Positions 21,182-33,596 of a stretch of DNA of 64,000 nucleotides are shown in pieces. Each line of letters starts with the position of its first letter. Position 1 is the first letter of the stretch. The notes beneath the pieces were generated by a model. It saw only the letters and a program-made list of their open reading frames with translations, was not told where the DNA came from and did not search any database. Source of the stretch: Eulemur rufifrons (taxonomy: Eukaryota > Chordata > Mammalia > Primates > Lemuridae); NCBI RefSeq assembly GCF_041146395.1, contig NC_090984.1, positions 126,794,280 to 126,858,279 on the forward strand. Reading direction: 5' to 3'. The position numbers were made by a program, and so were the translations under genes.

Positions 21182-23555
21182 CAGAAGGTGGCTAAGCCTG
21201 TGCCGCTCCTCATGGAGGACTCAGACTGACGGGGCCGGGACTCCATTCTGATAAGCCCCCAGGAGCCCAAGGTAACTCTGAATGTGGGGGGCAAACCTAT
21301 AGAGTTTGTGATAAACACCAGTTCCACCAAGGATCACGCCACATATAAAAGGGCTACTGAGGACCTGCTAACAGAATTAGCTCAGTTGGGCTACCGTGTT
21401 CCGGCTAAAAAGGCTCAGCTTTGTAGCCAGACAGCAACCTACCTAGGATACGAACTAAAGAAAGGCAAACAAACCGTCCCCACCAGTAGAATTAAAGCTG
21501 TCCTGAAGATCCCACAGCCCCAAACTAAGAGACAGGTACGAGAGTTCCTGGGGGCAGTGAGGTACTGCAGACTCTGCGTCCCCAAGTTTGCTGAGATAAC
21601 ACACCCCTGTATGCCAGCATAGGGGGAAAGAGGGACTCTCTGGTCTGGACTGAAAAGGAGGCTAAAGCCTTCAAGAGCCTCAAACCGGCACTTGTGAGTG
21701 CCGCTGCACTGGCCTTGCCCGGTCTGACCGAGCCTTTCCAGTTATATGTTGCTGAAACCGAGGGATGGCTAAAGGGGCCCTAACTCAAAAACTAGGGCCC
21801 TGGAACAGACCGGGTGCATACCTGTCTAAAAGGCTGGAGCCTGTAGCATCTGGCTGGCCAGGCTGCTTGTGGGCCATTGCTGCGACTGCCATCTTGGCAA
21901 AGGAAGCCTCCAAGCTCATTTTGGGGCAAGACTCATATATAATTATGCCCCACACTCAGTGGAGGCTCTACTAAAAAGCCCCCCCGAGAGGTGGCTTTCA
22001 AACTCCCGCATAACCCAATATCAGGTGCTGTTGCTACACCCCCCAGAATCCGGTTTCTAAAGACAGCCTCCCTCAGCCCTGCCACCCTGCTCCCGGAAGA
22101 TGAGCCGTCGGAGCCACTCCATGACTGTCTCAAAACGCTCGAGTCTGTCACCAACCTGAGAGCTGGCCTCACTGACCGCCCGTGGCCAGAAACCGACGAA
22201 GAATTATACACAGATGGGAGAGCTACGTCTCAGAAGGAGCCAGGTGTGCAGGGGCGGCTGTCGTGACTGCAGGCCGGGTTACCCGGGCACAGGCTCTCGG
22301 ACATGGAACCTCAGCCCAGAAGGCTGAACTCATAGCCCTGACCCAGCCCCCAGGACAGGGCAGAGCCTTTGCAACGGCACAGGTACGTGGGACACTTCAC
22401 CAAAAGTGCGGACTGACTCCCCGGTGGCGAGAGACAATGCTTTCAGTGACGTGACAGCAAGAAAAGTCACACAAAAACCAGTGGGGACTCTCCTAACTCT
22501 CCCTGTTCTGCCAGAACGTCTCCTGCCAAACTCCCCAAACTGCACCAAAGAGAAAGTTAAATTAAGCAAAGCCCTGAAGACTAAAACTGATTCAGGAGGT
22601 TGGAAAATCCTCCCGGACAATAGGGTCTTAGTCCCTAAACACCTAGGACGAGAGCTAATCAAGGAAATACGTCAGAACGCCCGCCTTGGCAGCACCAAGT
22701 TAACTGAACTTCTCCAGAGGGACTACTGCACTCCCCGGCTACCTCAGATGGCCCAGCAGGTGACAACGAGATGTCTCACCTGCGCACAAGTCAATTCAGG
22801 TAAAAGGACTAATCCCCCCCTTCGGGACCAGGTTAAGGTGACAAGCCCCGGGGGAAGAGTGAAAAGTGGACTTTATAAAAGTAAAACTAGACAAATACAG
22901 ATATCACTACCTGCTTATATTTATTCTTTCTCTAGATGGGTGAAAACTTTTCCTATGAAGTCAGAGACAACACAGGTAGTTTCAAAAAAGTTAGTGGCTG
23001 AAATTGTTTCCCGATTTGGCCTCCCACTTGCACTGGGTTCTGACAATGGCCTGCGGTTCATCACGCAAACAACTCAATCATTAAATTGCACTGTACTATG
23101 GGCCTCAGAGTTCAGGATGGATAAAAAGGATAAATAAAACTTTAAAAAACATTAAACAAATTAAAGCTGGAGCCTGGCGCAGACTCAGTAAGCCTCCTTC
23201 CCTTTGCCCTACTAAAAACCAGATACACTCCGTATGTCAAAAGCACAACCCTATGTAAAATCATGTTCAGCCGACTATCCCCACTACCGAGAAAGCTCTA
23301 TTTCAGGTACAGCCTGGAGACCTCGTCTGGATAAGAAAACTTCCGCCTGCCAGCTTAGAGGCCAGGTGGACTGGACCCCTGCCGGTGAACCTCACCACGC
23401 CAACAGCCGTGAGGGTTCCTGGAAAGCGTCATTTGATCCACCATTCGTGGATGAAAAGGTGACCCCAGATCAACTCCCCAAGAAATGGATCGCCCGGCCC
23501 ACCGAGGACCCACTCAAGATAAGACTTTCCAGAGACTCCTCTGGTTCCTCCTAGT
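21182..23555 (+). pseudogene. pro-pol remnant, provirus copy 2
   Basis: This has the same protease-to-RT deletion as copy 1. The RT connection region is open a little further (21284-21622) because the TGA found in copies 1 and 3 is absent here. RNase H-like sequence is broken by stops near 21972 and 22264. Integrase holds a 243-codon open stretch (22406-23137) and, unlike copies 1 and 3, keeps the catalytic Asp followed by Asn-Gly near 23042. It is the least decayed copy but still lacks the RT catalytic core. Confidence 0.78.
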
Positions 23556-24212
23556 TATCTCCTTTAATCCAGCAGATGACACCCCCCCATCAACCTGTAA
23601 ACTACACTTAGGTGCTTACAAAGACAATAAATGACACTGTCATAATTAGGCAGACCCGGAGAGCCTCAGCAAAGGCTGGGCTGGAGCCTGTCCAAGGTCC
23701 CGGCCCTCTGCTGCCTCTGAAGACATGTCTCTGAGTGGCCTCCTCCCCCTCTACCTGGGCTGCGAGGGAATACTGCCCTTTAAACTCAAAATTCCACTCC
23801 GTACTTAAAAGATAAACCCTTAGGCATAAGCTAAACAACTTATTTACTTAAAATATTTATGTGAAGGACAGGGTGATACAGATAGACAAAAAAATGTAAA
23901 AATAGATGGTTTGCAAGATCACTTTTGACAATATGTATTGATATATTTAACAGTATATAAACACCATAAATGGGGGGTAAGTTTAAAAGCACCTGTCATC
24001 TCTAGCATTCCTAATCCCCGTGGATGACAACACTTTTGTCAGCCATAACAAAACCGGTTATTCCCATTCTGCTGACACTGCTCCTTGGCCCCTGGCTCAT
24101 AAACAGCCTCATTTCTTATGTTAAACAAAGAGTTCAAGCTGTCAAACTTATGGTCCTCCAAACCCACTATCAACGTGTCTCTGATGTTAATACCAAAGAA
24201 TCAATGATTTGA
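23556..24212 (+). pseudogene. env remnant, provirus copy 2
   Basis: Only the terminal transmembrane piece is readable (24024-24212, 62 codons, with one hydrophobic span and a basic tail). The surface subunit is missing, and the intervening AT-rich 400 bp has no recognisable env content. Confidence 0.6.
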
Positions 24213-24236
24213 TTCCTCCTCAAAACCAGTGGGGAA

Positions 24237-24698
24237 TGTTACAGTCTGAGTTTCGCACCAAAAAGTCACTAATCTGCCATTCTGCTTCTGTAAACCTGCT
24301 TGCTCCTGCTTACTCAAGATAGTACCCCCAACACAGAAACCCCTAAGTGACTACAACACCCATGTTCTTCGTAAAATCATTCCAGCCCCACGTTTTGCAT
24401 GAAGCGATTACAACACTCATGTTTTGCATGAACAAAATATGGCCCAGATCCTGTCACACCAAAGATAAGAAAATGACGTAATGCTCACTCAAGGCTTCTT
24501 GTACACGTGCTTGCTCAATCTTAGTAATTTTCCACCCACAAACTTACAATATAAAAACTTTCCGTTTCAAAGCCTGGATGCTGCTCTCTGTGTTGCCTTT
24601 GGTGGTGCAGAGAGTAGTCCGTGGCCAGCTGGTAGAGACTCCTGATTTGGCTCAATTCAGTCTTTAGGTGGTCATTTCTCGCCTCTCAGATCATAACA
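24237..24698 (+). repeat. 3' LTR, provirus copy 2
   Basis: 462 bp, TGTTA...TAACA ends, TATA-like ATATAAAA near 24549. It is directly preceded by the purine tract GTGGGGAA. Confidence 0.85.
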
Positions 24699-26242
24699 AG
24701 TCTATCTGAGCTAGGGAGCCCAGACACAGGGGGACAAAACCGAGGTCACTAGAGGAACTTGGACCCTCTGGCAGCTACATGCTCAGCACCCCTCTCTCAT
24801 CATCCGCACACTCATTTCTTTCTCATCCTTTGTGGTATTTGCAAAGTTTCTCTTCCCCCCATGGAAATATTCAGCATTTCCTTGGGAATCCCTTGGGCTC
24901 ATCCAGGATACAGAACCAGGGAGACCCAGGTCTCTCCTGCAGCGCCCTGGGCTTGGGCAAGTGCAGGGGTGACTAGGAAGTGCCTCGGCCCCTGTGTCAG
25001 ATGCAAGGCCTGGGGCCCAGGAGGAGGGCAGGAAGGGGAGATGAACATTGGGCTGGGCACACGAGGATGGTCAATGCCACCTTCCTTGCTGGTGAGGAGG
25101 GAGCCCCGGGGAAGCCTGGCCTCCCTCACAGGGCAGGAGCCACACTCACCCGGCTGCTGCCCACCCAGGAGCTGACCCGGCTCAGCAGCACCACCTGAGC
25201 TGGCCGACAGCTCCTGCTCTGAATTATCAGGGCCTCACTCCCCTCAGTTGTGGGTTCCCAGGGGGCCCCCAGCCCCGGCTCACACCCCTACTGGTCTCCA
25301 CAGTGTCCTGGGCAGCAGTGAACTGAGGACACCCATCGTCCCTGCACCTTCATGGCCTCTGTGGTTGGCACCAGGGAGTCCCTGGGCACAGCCTGTGTTT
25401 GGGGCCAGACACAGCCCCCTCCTCTGGGCAGGGGGCACCGGGAAGTCACATTGCAAAGGGCCCTGCTATGGCATGGAGGACCAAGGTCCATGGAACAATC
25501 ACCCGTGTCCTCCCCAGGCCACCTGCAGCCCCTGCTCACCTCAGCAGAGACACTGGGTCCATGTGCAGCGTCAACTGCAGCCGGGACCAGGAAGCAGACG
25601 TGTCTCCTCCACTGTGGTTTTCAAGTGCGGCTTTTCTGTTCCTGGACTTGAGAAGTAAAAAGGAAAAGACAGTCACTCCGTGGAGCCCACTTGTCCAGAT
25701 GGGACAAGGACACGGTGCCCACAGTAGATGCCCCATGGGACAAGTAGCAGGTGGTGGCCCATCCCAGGACCTGGTCCTCAGGGACTGGGACCTTCCCAGC
25801 TCTCCCTCCAGAGTCCCCTCTTCCAAGATCAGTTCTTGCTTCTCCCCTTGGGGAGATGCCCCATCCAGGTCCCCAGGGCCCTGCCCTCAGGCTCCTGGCT
25901 GTGCCCCTGAGAGGGGGCCTGCTGGGCTGCAGGGCCAGGGTGGCCCTCCCCACAGTCCGGGCAGCTCGGTGTTGGCTGCATTGACTGCACATGGCTCTGC
26001 CGGGTGTGGCCCTCCAGGGGCAACCCTGGCCCCACTCAGGGGCATCTGCAGGGTCCCTCTTGCCGGGAGAACAGGCAAACCCACAGCGTGGGCAGGTCCC
26101 TTTCTCCCGTTGTGAGGTGTTTGCTGTTGTCTGTCTGACAAGGGCACATACCCAGGCCCAGGGTCAGTGTGTGGGCTCGGCCCATGTGCCACATGCAGGG
26201 AAGAAGGGAAGTACCACTCCGGCTGCTGTGAACGCGGGCCAC

Positions 26243-26389
26243 AGTGTGTGTGTGTGTGTGTGTGTGTGAGTGTGAGTCTGTGTGACTGTGTGTGTGTGTG
26301 TGAGTGTGTGTGAGTGTGAATGTGTGAGTGTGTGTGTGTGACTGTGCGAATGTGTGTGTGTATGTGTGTGTGTGTTTGTGCCCTGCAGG
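26243..26389. repeat. (TG)n microsatellite, unit 2
   Basis: About 147 bp of TG repeats with GAGTG/GACTG interruptions, longer than unit 1. Confidence 0.9.
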
Positions 26390-26766
26390 ATCAGTAGTTG
26401 TGTGGCCGTCTCTGAGCCAGGCCCATGAGCTGTGGGTTAAAGTGACATTTAACCAGAAGAACTTCAAGGAGATAGGAGGCTCCTGCCAAGCCCCGAGGGT
26501 TTCTGCACCACTGTGGGTGTGGCCGGGCCAGGGCCTGTGGAGCTCCAGGGAAGGGGCTCCCCGAGGCTCTCACAGAATCCTTGCTTGGGGCCTCCCTGCA
26601 GAGCTCCCTGGGTTTAGAAAGGTCAGTTCACCGTTTCCAGTCAAAAGCACATGCTGTCAGTGAAGGAGCATGTGACCCGGGGCACAGCCAGGTCACCCTG
26701 GGCTGGGACAGTGGGAGGAAGATGCTCTGGGAGCCCAGAGGGAACCTCCGCTGCCTGAGGGGCTGG

Positions 26767-26780
26767 GCTGCAGGGGGCGC
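26767..26780 (+). promoter_or_regulatory. CTCF-like motif upstream of VH1, unit 2
   Basis: GCTGCAGGGGGCGC, 654 bp before the VH1 ATG. Confidence 0.5.
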
Positions 26781-27309
26781 TCAGGAGCACCCAGCACAGG
26801 CTGCCGCCAGCAGCAGGCGCACAGGAGGCTGGGAGGGGTTCCTCCTGGGGACTGGCTCTTCCTTTTTTAAAAAACCTAAAATAGGAATTTTATATGACGT
26901 ATTATTCCTCCTCAGCTGTGTTTAAGTAACACAATATTTTAATGAAAGCCACATTTACAAAGCGTCTCTAGCCCTCCTGCATGTGCTAAGAGTAAGCAGC
27001 TGGGGGCAAGGGAACATTTTTATATACAAATGGGCAGAAAATTTCTGGGAACTCACGGATCCAAAGGACAAGAACTTTGGGTATAAAATGGCACAGATGG
27101 TCCCAGGGCTCTCTGTGCATTTCCCACGTGGGTTCACAGTAAAGAACGTGTATTTGGCGGCTTGTCCCTCAGTGGGAGGACCTCTGTGCACTGGAGTCAA
27201 GGGGGTTGCAGGGACACCTGTCCTCGGTATCGCCCTGTTGCGTGGCCCCCGCATCATCTCTGTTCTCTTTCTCACACTGGGGCAGGTCTAGGGCTATGAA
27301 ACGTCCTGC

Positions 27310-27326
27310 CTCATGAATATGCAAAT
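27310..27326 (+). promoter_or_regulatory. VH1 promoter: heptamer plus octamer
   Basis: CTCATGA followed by ATGCAAAT (27319-27326). Confidence 0.9.
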
Positions 27327-27433
27327 GGCCTGAGGTCTGCTGGGGTACATACAGCTATGCCTGCGCCCCGAGAGCGTCACCCCACCACCACGTCCCTGCT
27401 GTGGAGAAGCCCCTGGCAGCTCAGCTACTCACC

Positions 27434-27867
27434 ATGGACTGGACCTGGAGGATCCTCTTCCTGGTGGCAGCAGCGACAGGTGAGGGCTCCCCAGTCCCAG
27501 GGTGAGGAGGGGCTCGGACCCAGCCAGGGGGACTCACCCAGTCCTGTCTCCTCTGCACAGGCGCCCGCTCCCAGGTCCAGCTGGTGCAGTCCGGGGCTGA
27601 GGTGAGGCCACCTGGGGCCTCCGTGAAGGTGTCCTGCAAGGCTTCCGGATACACCTTCACCAGCTACTACATGCACTGGGTGCGACAGACCCCTGGACAA
27701 GGGCTGGAGGGGATGGGACGGATCAACCCTAGCAATGGAGCAACAAACTACGCACAGAAGTTCCAGGGCAGAGTCACCATGACCAGGGACACGTCCAGCA
27801 GTACAGGCTTCATGGAGCTGAGCAGTCTGCGACCCGAGGACACGGCCGTGTATTACTGTGCGAGAGA
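27434..27867 (+). CDS. IGHV1-like V gene with FR2 Trp-to-Gly change
   Basis: Leader exon 27434-27479, intron 27480-27560, leader end 27561-27571, V region 27572-27867. CDR1 is SYYMH and CDR2 is [17 protein letters not shown], close to the human VH1-46/VH1-2 class. Both cysteines and Trp41 are present, and the end reads YYCARD. In FR2 the motif GLEWMG reads GLEGMG: GGG replaces TGG at the VH-VL interface tryptophan (Kabat 47). The frame is otherwise open and the RSS good, so it may rearrange and even be expressed, but pairing with light chain could be weakened. It is the least damaged of the three VH1 copies. Confidence 0.9.
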
Positions 27868-27905
27868 CACAGTGTGACAACCCACATCCTGAGGGATCAG
27901 AAACC
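27868..27905 (+). promoter_or_regulatory. V-RSS of VH1 gene, unit 2
   Basis: CACAGTG, then TCAGAAACC at 27897-27905, giving a 22-bp spacer; the alternative is 23 bp with CAGAAACCC. Confidence 0.88.
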
Positions 27906-28188
27906 CTGAGGGAGACGCAGCTGTGCTGGGGATTAGAAAGTGATGAAGGACATTAGGTTGAAATGTTTCCCAATATGGGTTAGTTAGTTGAGGAAAAGGA
28001 ATATGTGACACGTGTATGCATTCTAAGTACATTGCGAAGATTTCATTCACTTGTCATCGTATCAACAGAGCTTAGAGAACTATGGAAGACTCAAGCTAAT
28101 AAAGCTGGTACAAGCATTTCCATTAAGTTATTAACGTGAACAAGAGTTTTCACATCAGTTGGGTAAATAAATTGGAGTAAGAATTCTT

Positions 28189-28525
28189 TTTTTTTTTTTT
28201 TTTTTTTAGGCAGAGTCTCACTTTGTTGCCCAGGCTAGAGTGAGTGCCGTGGTGTCAGCCTAGCTCACAGAAACCTCAAACTCCTGGGCTTAAGCGATCC
28301 TTCCGCCTCAGCCTCCCGAGTGGCTGGGACTACAGGCATGCGCCACCATGCCCGGCTAATTTTTTCTATATATATTTTAGTTGGCCACATAATTTCTTTC
28401 TATTTTTAGTAGAGACGGGGTCTCGCTCTTGCTCAGGCTGATCTCAAACACCTGACCTTGACCGATCCACCCGCCTCGGCCTCCCAGAGTGCTAGGATTA
28501 CAGGCGTGAGCCACCGCGCCCGGCC
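28189..28525 (-). mobile_element. Strepsirrhine-type Alu in VH1 3' flank, unit 2
   Basis: A full dimer with a poly-T (tail) at its left end and GGCCGGGCGCGG at its right end. It is flanked by perfect 16-bp duplications TGGAGTAAGAATTCTT (28173-28188 and 28526-28541). It is present at the same site in unit 3 and absent from unit 1. Confidence 0.95.
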
Positions 28526-28541
28526 TGGAGTAAGAATTCTT

Positions 28542-31211
28542 AATCACAAGGTATATGCCTTTTAATATATAAGAAATGGCCAAAATGTCTTTCTTATTTC
28601 TTTTAAATGAAATTTATTTTACGGTGGTTTTAAGTTCACAGTACCATCGAGAGAAGGTCCAGAGAGTTCCTGTTCACTCCTGGCCTGCGCATGCTAGAAC
28701 TTCCTCGGTGTGGACACACTGTGACAGGTTCATGAATAGGTTGCAATGGACGAACCTACCTTTAGACGTCATCATTACCCAAAATCCACAGCTTGAGTTT
28801 GGTGTCGCCGTTGGTGCCGTCCCTTCTGTGGGTTCTGGCCAATTGATACAGACATGCATCTATTACTCTGGTGCCATAACTTGCCGACTCATTTGTGGCA
28901 TTCCAAGGGAGGCAAACGATGGTGCCTGGGAAAAGAGGCCGCTCTAGAGAGGGTGGAAGCGCACAGTGGGTCAGGAACCGAGCCTGCCCTCGGGAAGGCC
29001 CGCAGTGGGTCCCGCGTGCTGTGCTGGCCTGTGCCCTCCTCAGAGGTGAAGGCGCCTCTCGTGTCCTCTGCGGAGCAGGGAGAACCCCCGAGGCATCCCC
29101 GCCCGCCTGTGTTGCTGTGCCCTCAGGGGTGGCCCTCGTGACTGCCTGCCCCATCCTAGCGCCCGCTGAGGAGGGCAGGGCACGGACTCTCTCCCCCAAC
29201 ACAGTGGCATCAGGGCATTGGTGGCAGGAGGGTATTCCGATTAGGAATTACGAGACACTGAGGGACAACAATTCAGTTCACTGTTCTCAGGTGTCGAGAA
29301 CATTCAGGTGTAGGTTTGAGACCTTCCTTTGCTTTTGGCCTTAAGTAGTTTAGGGAAGTTGGGTAGTGGATCACTTTCATCTATTAGAGTGTATTGGAAC
29401 TTCAATAACTTTTGTGCAAACCTTTATATCACGTCTATGGAAATTTTAGCCTGCTCAATATAAAATAAGATATAAAGGTATTTTCTGGGTTTATCATCCA
29501 ATATCATAGAATAGTCAACGGTACAAACCAGAGAGATACGTTTGATTAAGATTACAGAAGTATCTGCTGTGCATGGGACGTTATAATCACTTTGGTAAAG
29601 TCTGTTTAACTTGAAAGTGCCTTATTTAAAAGTAGCAAAGAACGTTATTCGGCTGAGGCTCATGTATTACAAGGAATAGCTGAGAGTTTGGGAAAATCTG
29701 TGTCACTCTTGACACCCAATACCTTGGAGCCCCAGTGAGCAGGGTTTCCCTGACAGAGCAGCAAGGTGTCCCCGGGTACTGACGGGTGTCGGCCTTGTCA
29801 CCGTTCACGCACCCTGAACACTTCCAGGTAGGGAGGGGATGGGGCACTTCTTCTCTTCAGAGCCTTCTCGCTGATGGGACACGAAGGGACCTACTGCTGT
29901 CAATGTTCTTGGTCACTGCTGTGCCATCTTTTGTTCTGCTGTCTCTTCTGCTCACGGCATCCGCGGCTGCTTCCAGGACAGGCCCTGGAGAGGGGGGGCC
30001 GCCCGGCTCTGCGGTCTGCAGGCCACGGGCTCCGCATCCTGCATCATTTTTCTTTGACAGCATTTCAGCATGTCCTGTGGCTGTTTTAGAACAGGCAGAG
30101 AGGCGACTTCACATTCTATTTCTGTTGTCAATACAGGTCTGAAATTTCCCATTTAACGTCACTGGTGAAATGCAATAAAATCGGGAAAGTTGTTACATCA
30201 GAAACTTCGTAAACTCCTGAGTTGTATCAGGAGTTGATCCCTGCCCCGTCCCCCGATCTTCTGCAGGCTGCGTGGTGACCACTTCTGGTCTGGTCTTGTG
30301 TTCCTCTTCAGCCGCAGACCCTGCCTGAGCACACTCCATTCCGAATCCCTGGGAATCGGCTCCACTATTCCAAGGAAATGCCCATAACTTGACTCACATC
30401 ATATTCTTCCAGTGTTTTCTGCCACTTGTTTCCATGTGGGCAGATTCTCCGAGCCCTGTTCTGGGCAGAGCTGCACAGCTGAGGTCCTGCCCTTTTGGGG
30501 ACACAACATCCAGCTTCTCCAAGTGACGTCCTCCCTGGTGCCCTCTGAGGGATGGAATCCCTTTGCAGGGCTGGGCCTGGCCACAGACCTCAGGGAAGGC
30601 CTGTGGCGTGTCCAGGACACGCTGAGTGTGGAAGAAGAAAAAGGCCTGGGGAAACTCCTGGAGACGTTGTGGGGAGGGACCCGGCTGTGTCCAGATCTAC
30701 ATAAGAGAAGGAGGGTTCAGGTATGGGCTGGAAGCAGACGCCATTCAGCCCAGCTGGCCTTCCCCACGCAACATCCTCTGCAGTCACCTCCTTTTGGATG
30801 GAGGGAAGGGCAGGTCAGGCTCTCACATAACAGCGGTAACGTAACAATCTCTCAGGGGAGACGGGAACCGCAGTACATGGGAGGTTCAGGGAGAGAAAGC
30901 AGGAAGGACCCAAACGAGCCAGATCTCAGTCCCTTCCCTGCGTGAGTACGAGGCTTCCCCATGGGAAGATTTCTCCTCAGTCTCCAGGACAGAATAGATC
31001 TGCTAATGGGCTGTGTAAGGTCCCGACGCCCTCCTTAGACAGGGCAGGTGTCTGGGGAAGGTGGCGCTGTGGTCTGGAAGAAAACGAGATTGCTGTGTCC
31101 TCTCCTTGGCCTGCTGCCAGCTGCACAAGGCGTCTCAGAGGTCAGACGTGCACCAGGTGCGATGGCCACTGTTGCACGTGGCTGGCGGGGACCGAGGCTC
31201 CATGTCCTGAG
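28542..31211. other. VH1-to-VH4 spacer, unit 2
   Basis: Colinear with 7295-9979. No gene is recognised. Confidence 0.55.
28613..28905. mobile_element. Possible ancient LINE-1 3'-region fragment, unit 2
   Basis: Same segment as 7375-7700, matched by homology. Family uncertain. Confidence 0.35.
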
Positions 31212-31517
31212 GTGTCGCTTTCAAGGTGCAGCTGCAGAAGTCGGGCTCAGGGCTGGTGAAGCCATCTCAGACACTCTCCCTGACCTGGGACATCTCTGGA
31301 CTGTTCATCACACGCTGTGGTTACTGCTGGAGCTGCACCTGCCAGCCCTGGGGCAAGGCATGGGACTGCGTCAGGGACACATGCTACGTAGGGAGCACAA
31401 ATTACAACGTGTCCCTCCAGAGCTGAGTTGCCACGTCCTGATCAATGTCCAAGAACCAGTTATCCCTGCAGCTGAGCTCTGTGCCCACGAAGGACAGGGC
31501 CGGATTCACTGTGGACA
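31212..31517 (+). pseudogene. VH4-like pseudogene, unit 2
   Basis: The V region begins at 31223. It shares with the copy at 9980 the loss of the first cysteine (SLTWDISG), the FR2 Trp-to-Cys change and both stops (TGA 31424-31426 and 31439-31441). There is a 1-base difference just before the heptamer. The splice-site side reads CCTGAGGTGTC. Again no leader ATG is found. Confidence 0.88.
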
Positions 31518-31556
31518 CACAGTGAGGGGACATCAGTGTGAGCCCAGACACAGACC
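31518..31556 (+). promoter_or_regulatory. V-RSS of VH4 pseudogene, unit 2
   Basis: CACAGTG, 23-bp spacer, ACACAGACC (31548-31556). Confidence 0.82.
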
Positions 31557-31577
31557 TCCCTGCAGGGGCGCTCGTCG

Positions 31578-31591
31578 CCGCCAGGTGGCGC
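31578..31591 (+). promoter_or_regulatory. CTCF-like motif after VH4 pseudogene RSS, unit 2
   Basis: CCGCCAGGTGGCGC fits the CTCF consensus CCASYAGRKGGCRS in all but one position of the left half, 21 bp after the nonamer. Confidence 0.7.
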
Positions 31592-33590
31592 CCGGGACAC
31601 CCTGAGCACAGAGCTCAGGACCAGGTGCGGAGGGAACTGAGGATTCCTTTCAGATCCTGGAGTTTCCTGTCTCTGCCTGTCACTTTTCTTTCTCAGGAGT
31701 CCAGGTTGTCTCCTTGTAATGCCCAGGTCTCGTTCATCTGAAATGGGATGACTCAGGACCTGAATTCAATGCAAATTAAAGCCTTAATTTTTTTCACTTT
31801 TCTGCTCTCCATAAACTTTCAGTACAATATTTGGAGTATGCAATCAGCCACCCGCAATCCACACCCTTGTGCCATGAAAGGGTTTTGTGTTTCCTACGCT
31901 GTGTTGGTAATTCAGGAGCAAACACTTCTCTGCAGAGATGATTCTGTATGTGCTGGGGGTTTGCTTGGCCCCTGGAAAATTTAAACTGCAATCCCTTTAG
32001 CAAGTCCAGCTTCCCGCGATCCAGTGCCTATGTCCAGTGTAGTCTTGTCCCAGCCCACATGCCGCCTGCTGGGCTGTGCCTAATAAGCTAATGCTCTGGT
32101 CCTGTTTCTCCCTGCAAGTCCTGGTCTCTCCGCAGATTGCAGGTTTGCTGTTGGTCATATAGCTTCTGCTCTTTGAAATATTAAATAAAATTTGCTACTC
32201 TAGAGCTTCCGCAGTCATGCTTTATAGATGACGATGATGTTGCTATTGTTGTGGCTGATGTAAGAAGAAGAGCTTTTTCTCAGCTGTCTACTTCTCCCAG
32301 GTGAGGATAAGCTTTATCCTTAATGTCAAGAAATTGGAAACGATCAAACTATTAACCAGTAGTTTAATTAAATAAGCATTTTTTGCAAATGATGCGTTAG
32401 GACACTACATCATTGACAGCAATGGCTGTGTCATGCTCACTGCAAGGTGGCCGCATCCACAGTGTGTGCTGTGAGCAAAATAAGCAAAAAGCACCTGCTA
32501 TGTGATTCCACTCATAAATTCTAGAGAGTGAAAACTGAAGTAACATAAACTATATTAGCACTTCCCTGGGTAAAGGGAGGGAGAGGGAAGGAGAAAGGAG
32601 GAGGAATTTTAGAAGGACAAGTGTAAACTTTGAGGCCAGGTGCAGTGGCTCACGCCTTTAATACTCGCACTCTGGGAGGCCAAGTGAGGAGGGTCACTCA
32701 AGGTCAGGAGTTCTAGACCAGCCTGAGCAAGAGCTAGACACTGTCTCTACTAAGAAAAAAAAAATAGAAAGAAATTAGCTGAACAACTAAAAATTATATA
32801 TATAAAAATGTTAGCCGGGCATGGTGGCGCATGCCTGTAGTCCCAGCGACACGGGAGGCTGAGGCAGAAGGATTGCTTAAGCCCAGCAGTATGAGGTTGC
32901 TGTGAGCCAGGCTGGTGCCACGGCACTCTAGCCCGGGCAACAGAACAAGACTCTGTCTCCAAAAATAATAAATAACTAAGTGTAAATATTGAGGGAAACC
33001 GATTTCTTCAATATCACAGACAGGGTGATGATGGCGTCAATACTTTTAATTTGCACAGTTAAAATATGTTAATGAAACTGTACATCAACTATACATCACT
33101 AAATATGAACAGTTAAATAGATGATTTGTTAGGGAAGGAGTGATGGACAAATAGGTAAAAATGAGTGAAACATTAAGTACATGAAAATGCTTCTGCTTTG
33201 ACCCTGTGTGTTCCCAATATTTGGCACATATTATTTAAGTAAAACCAGGAAGGCATAAATTTGCTTTATATTCTCATTACAGAGTCAAGGGGCCAGAAAG
33301 CACCCTAGGCTTGTCCAGCCTTGGTCTGCAGTGGGTTCCAGGGATGGGATTATAGGCCCAGACACTGAGCCTAAATCTTCCCGGGTATGTGCTCCTGGAC
33401 ATGCCAGACAAGCTCTATATGCATCTAGGGTTTCGTTTATGTCTGTAAAATACATGAAACACTGACACCTACAGCACATGGCTTAAGTGTGTTTGTAAAT
33501 TAGATAAGTGAAGAGGAGTTAATTATTTATCACAGTACAGTCACGCAGTTTTTCTCTGGGCCTTGTCCTCCCACAGCTGTCCCACTCCGG
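31592..33590. other. VH4-to-VH3 spacer, unit 2
   Basis: Non-coding. Colinear with 10600-12370 apart from the Alu at 32634-32977. The stretch after the Alu is more diverged than the other VH3 upstream flanks. Confidence 0.55.
32634..32977 (+). mobile_element. Alu SINE upstream of VH3 at 33746
   Basis: Begins GGCCAGGTGCAGTGGCTC, has two monomers joined by an A/T-rich linker, and ends with an A-rich tail. Imperfect duplications AAGTGTAAACTTTGAG and AAGTGTAAATATTGAG flank it. The homologous site at about 11780 is empty. Confidence 0.92.
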
Positions 33591-33596
33591 CACTTG

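Larger units (their letters stand above)
20600..24698 (+). mobile_element. Defective gammaretrovirus-like provirus, copy 2
   Basis: Same structure as copy 1, but with part of gag capsid visible and without the Alu in gag: the target site reads GTTCAGAAGATTTA uninterrupted at 20951-20964. The 5' edge is approximate. The element starts inside gag with no 5' LTR or primer-binding site. The 3' LTR retains both ends, which argues for a provirus broken by recombination rather than a LINE-copied transcript. Confidence 0.85.
24699..27300. other. LTR-to-VH1 spacer, unit 2
   Basis: Colinear with 3871-6410. The longest frame (25399-26115, 238 codons) is not kept open in the other units, so I do not call it a gene. 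Confidence 0.6.

Noticed and set aside
20600..24698. LINE-mediated processed retroviral copy instead of a provirus
   Set aside because: The 3' LTR runs to its TAACA end, past where a viral transcript would be polyadenylated, and no poly-A tail follows.
25399..26115. 238-codon open frame in the LTR-to-VH1 spacer
   Set aside because: GC-rich low-stop sequence; the frame is not kept in units 1 and 3 and matches no domain I know.
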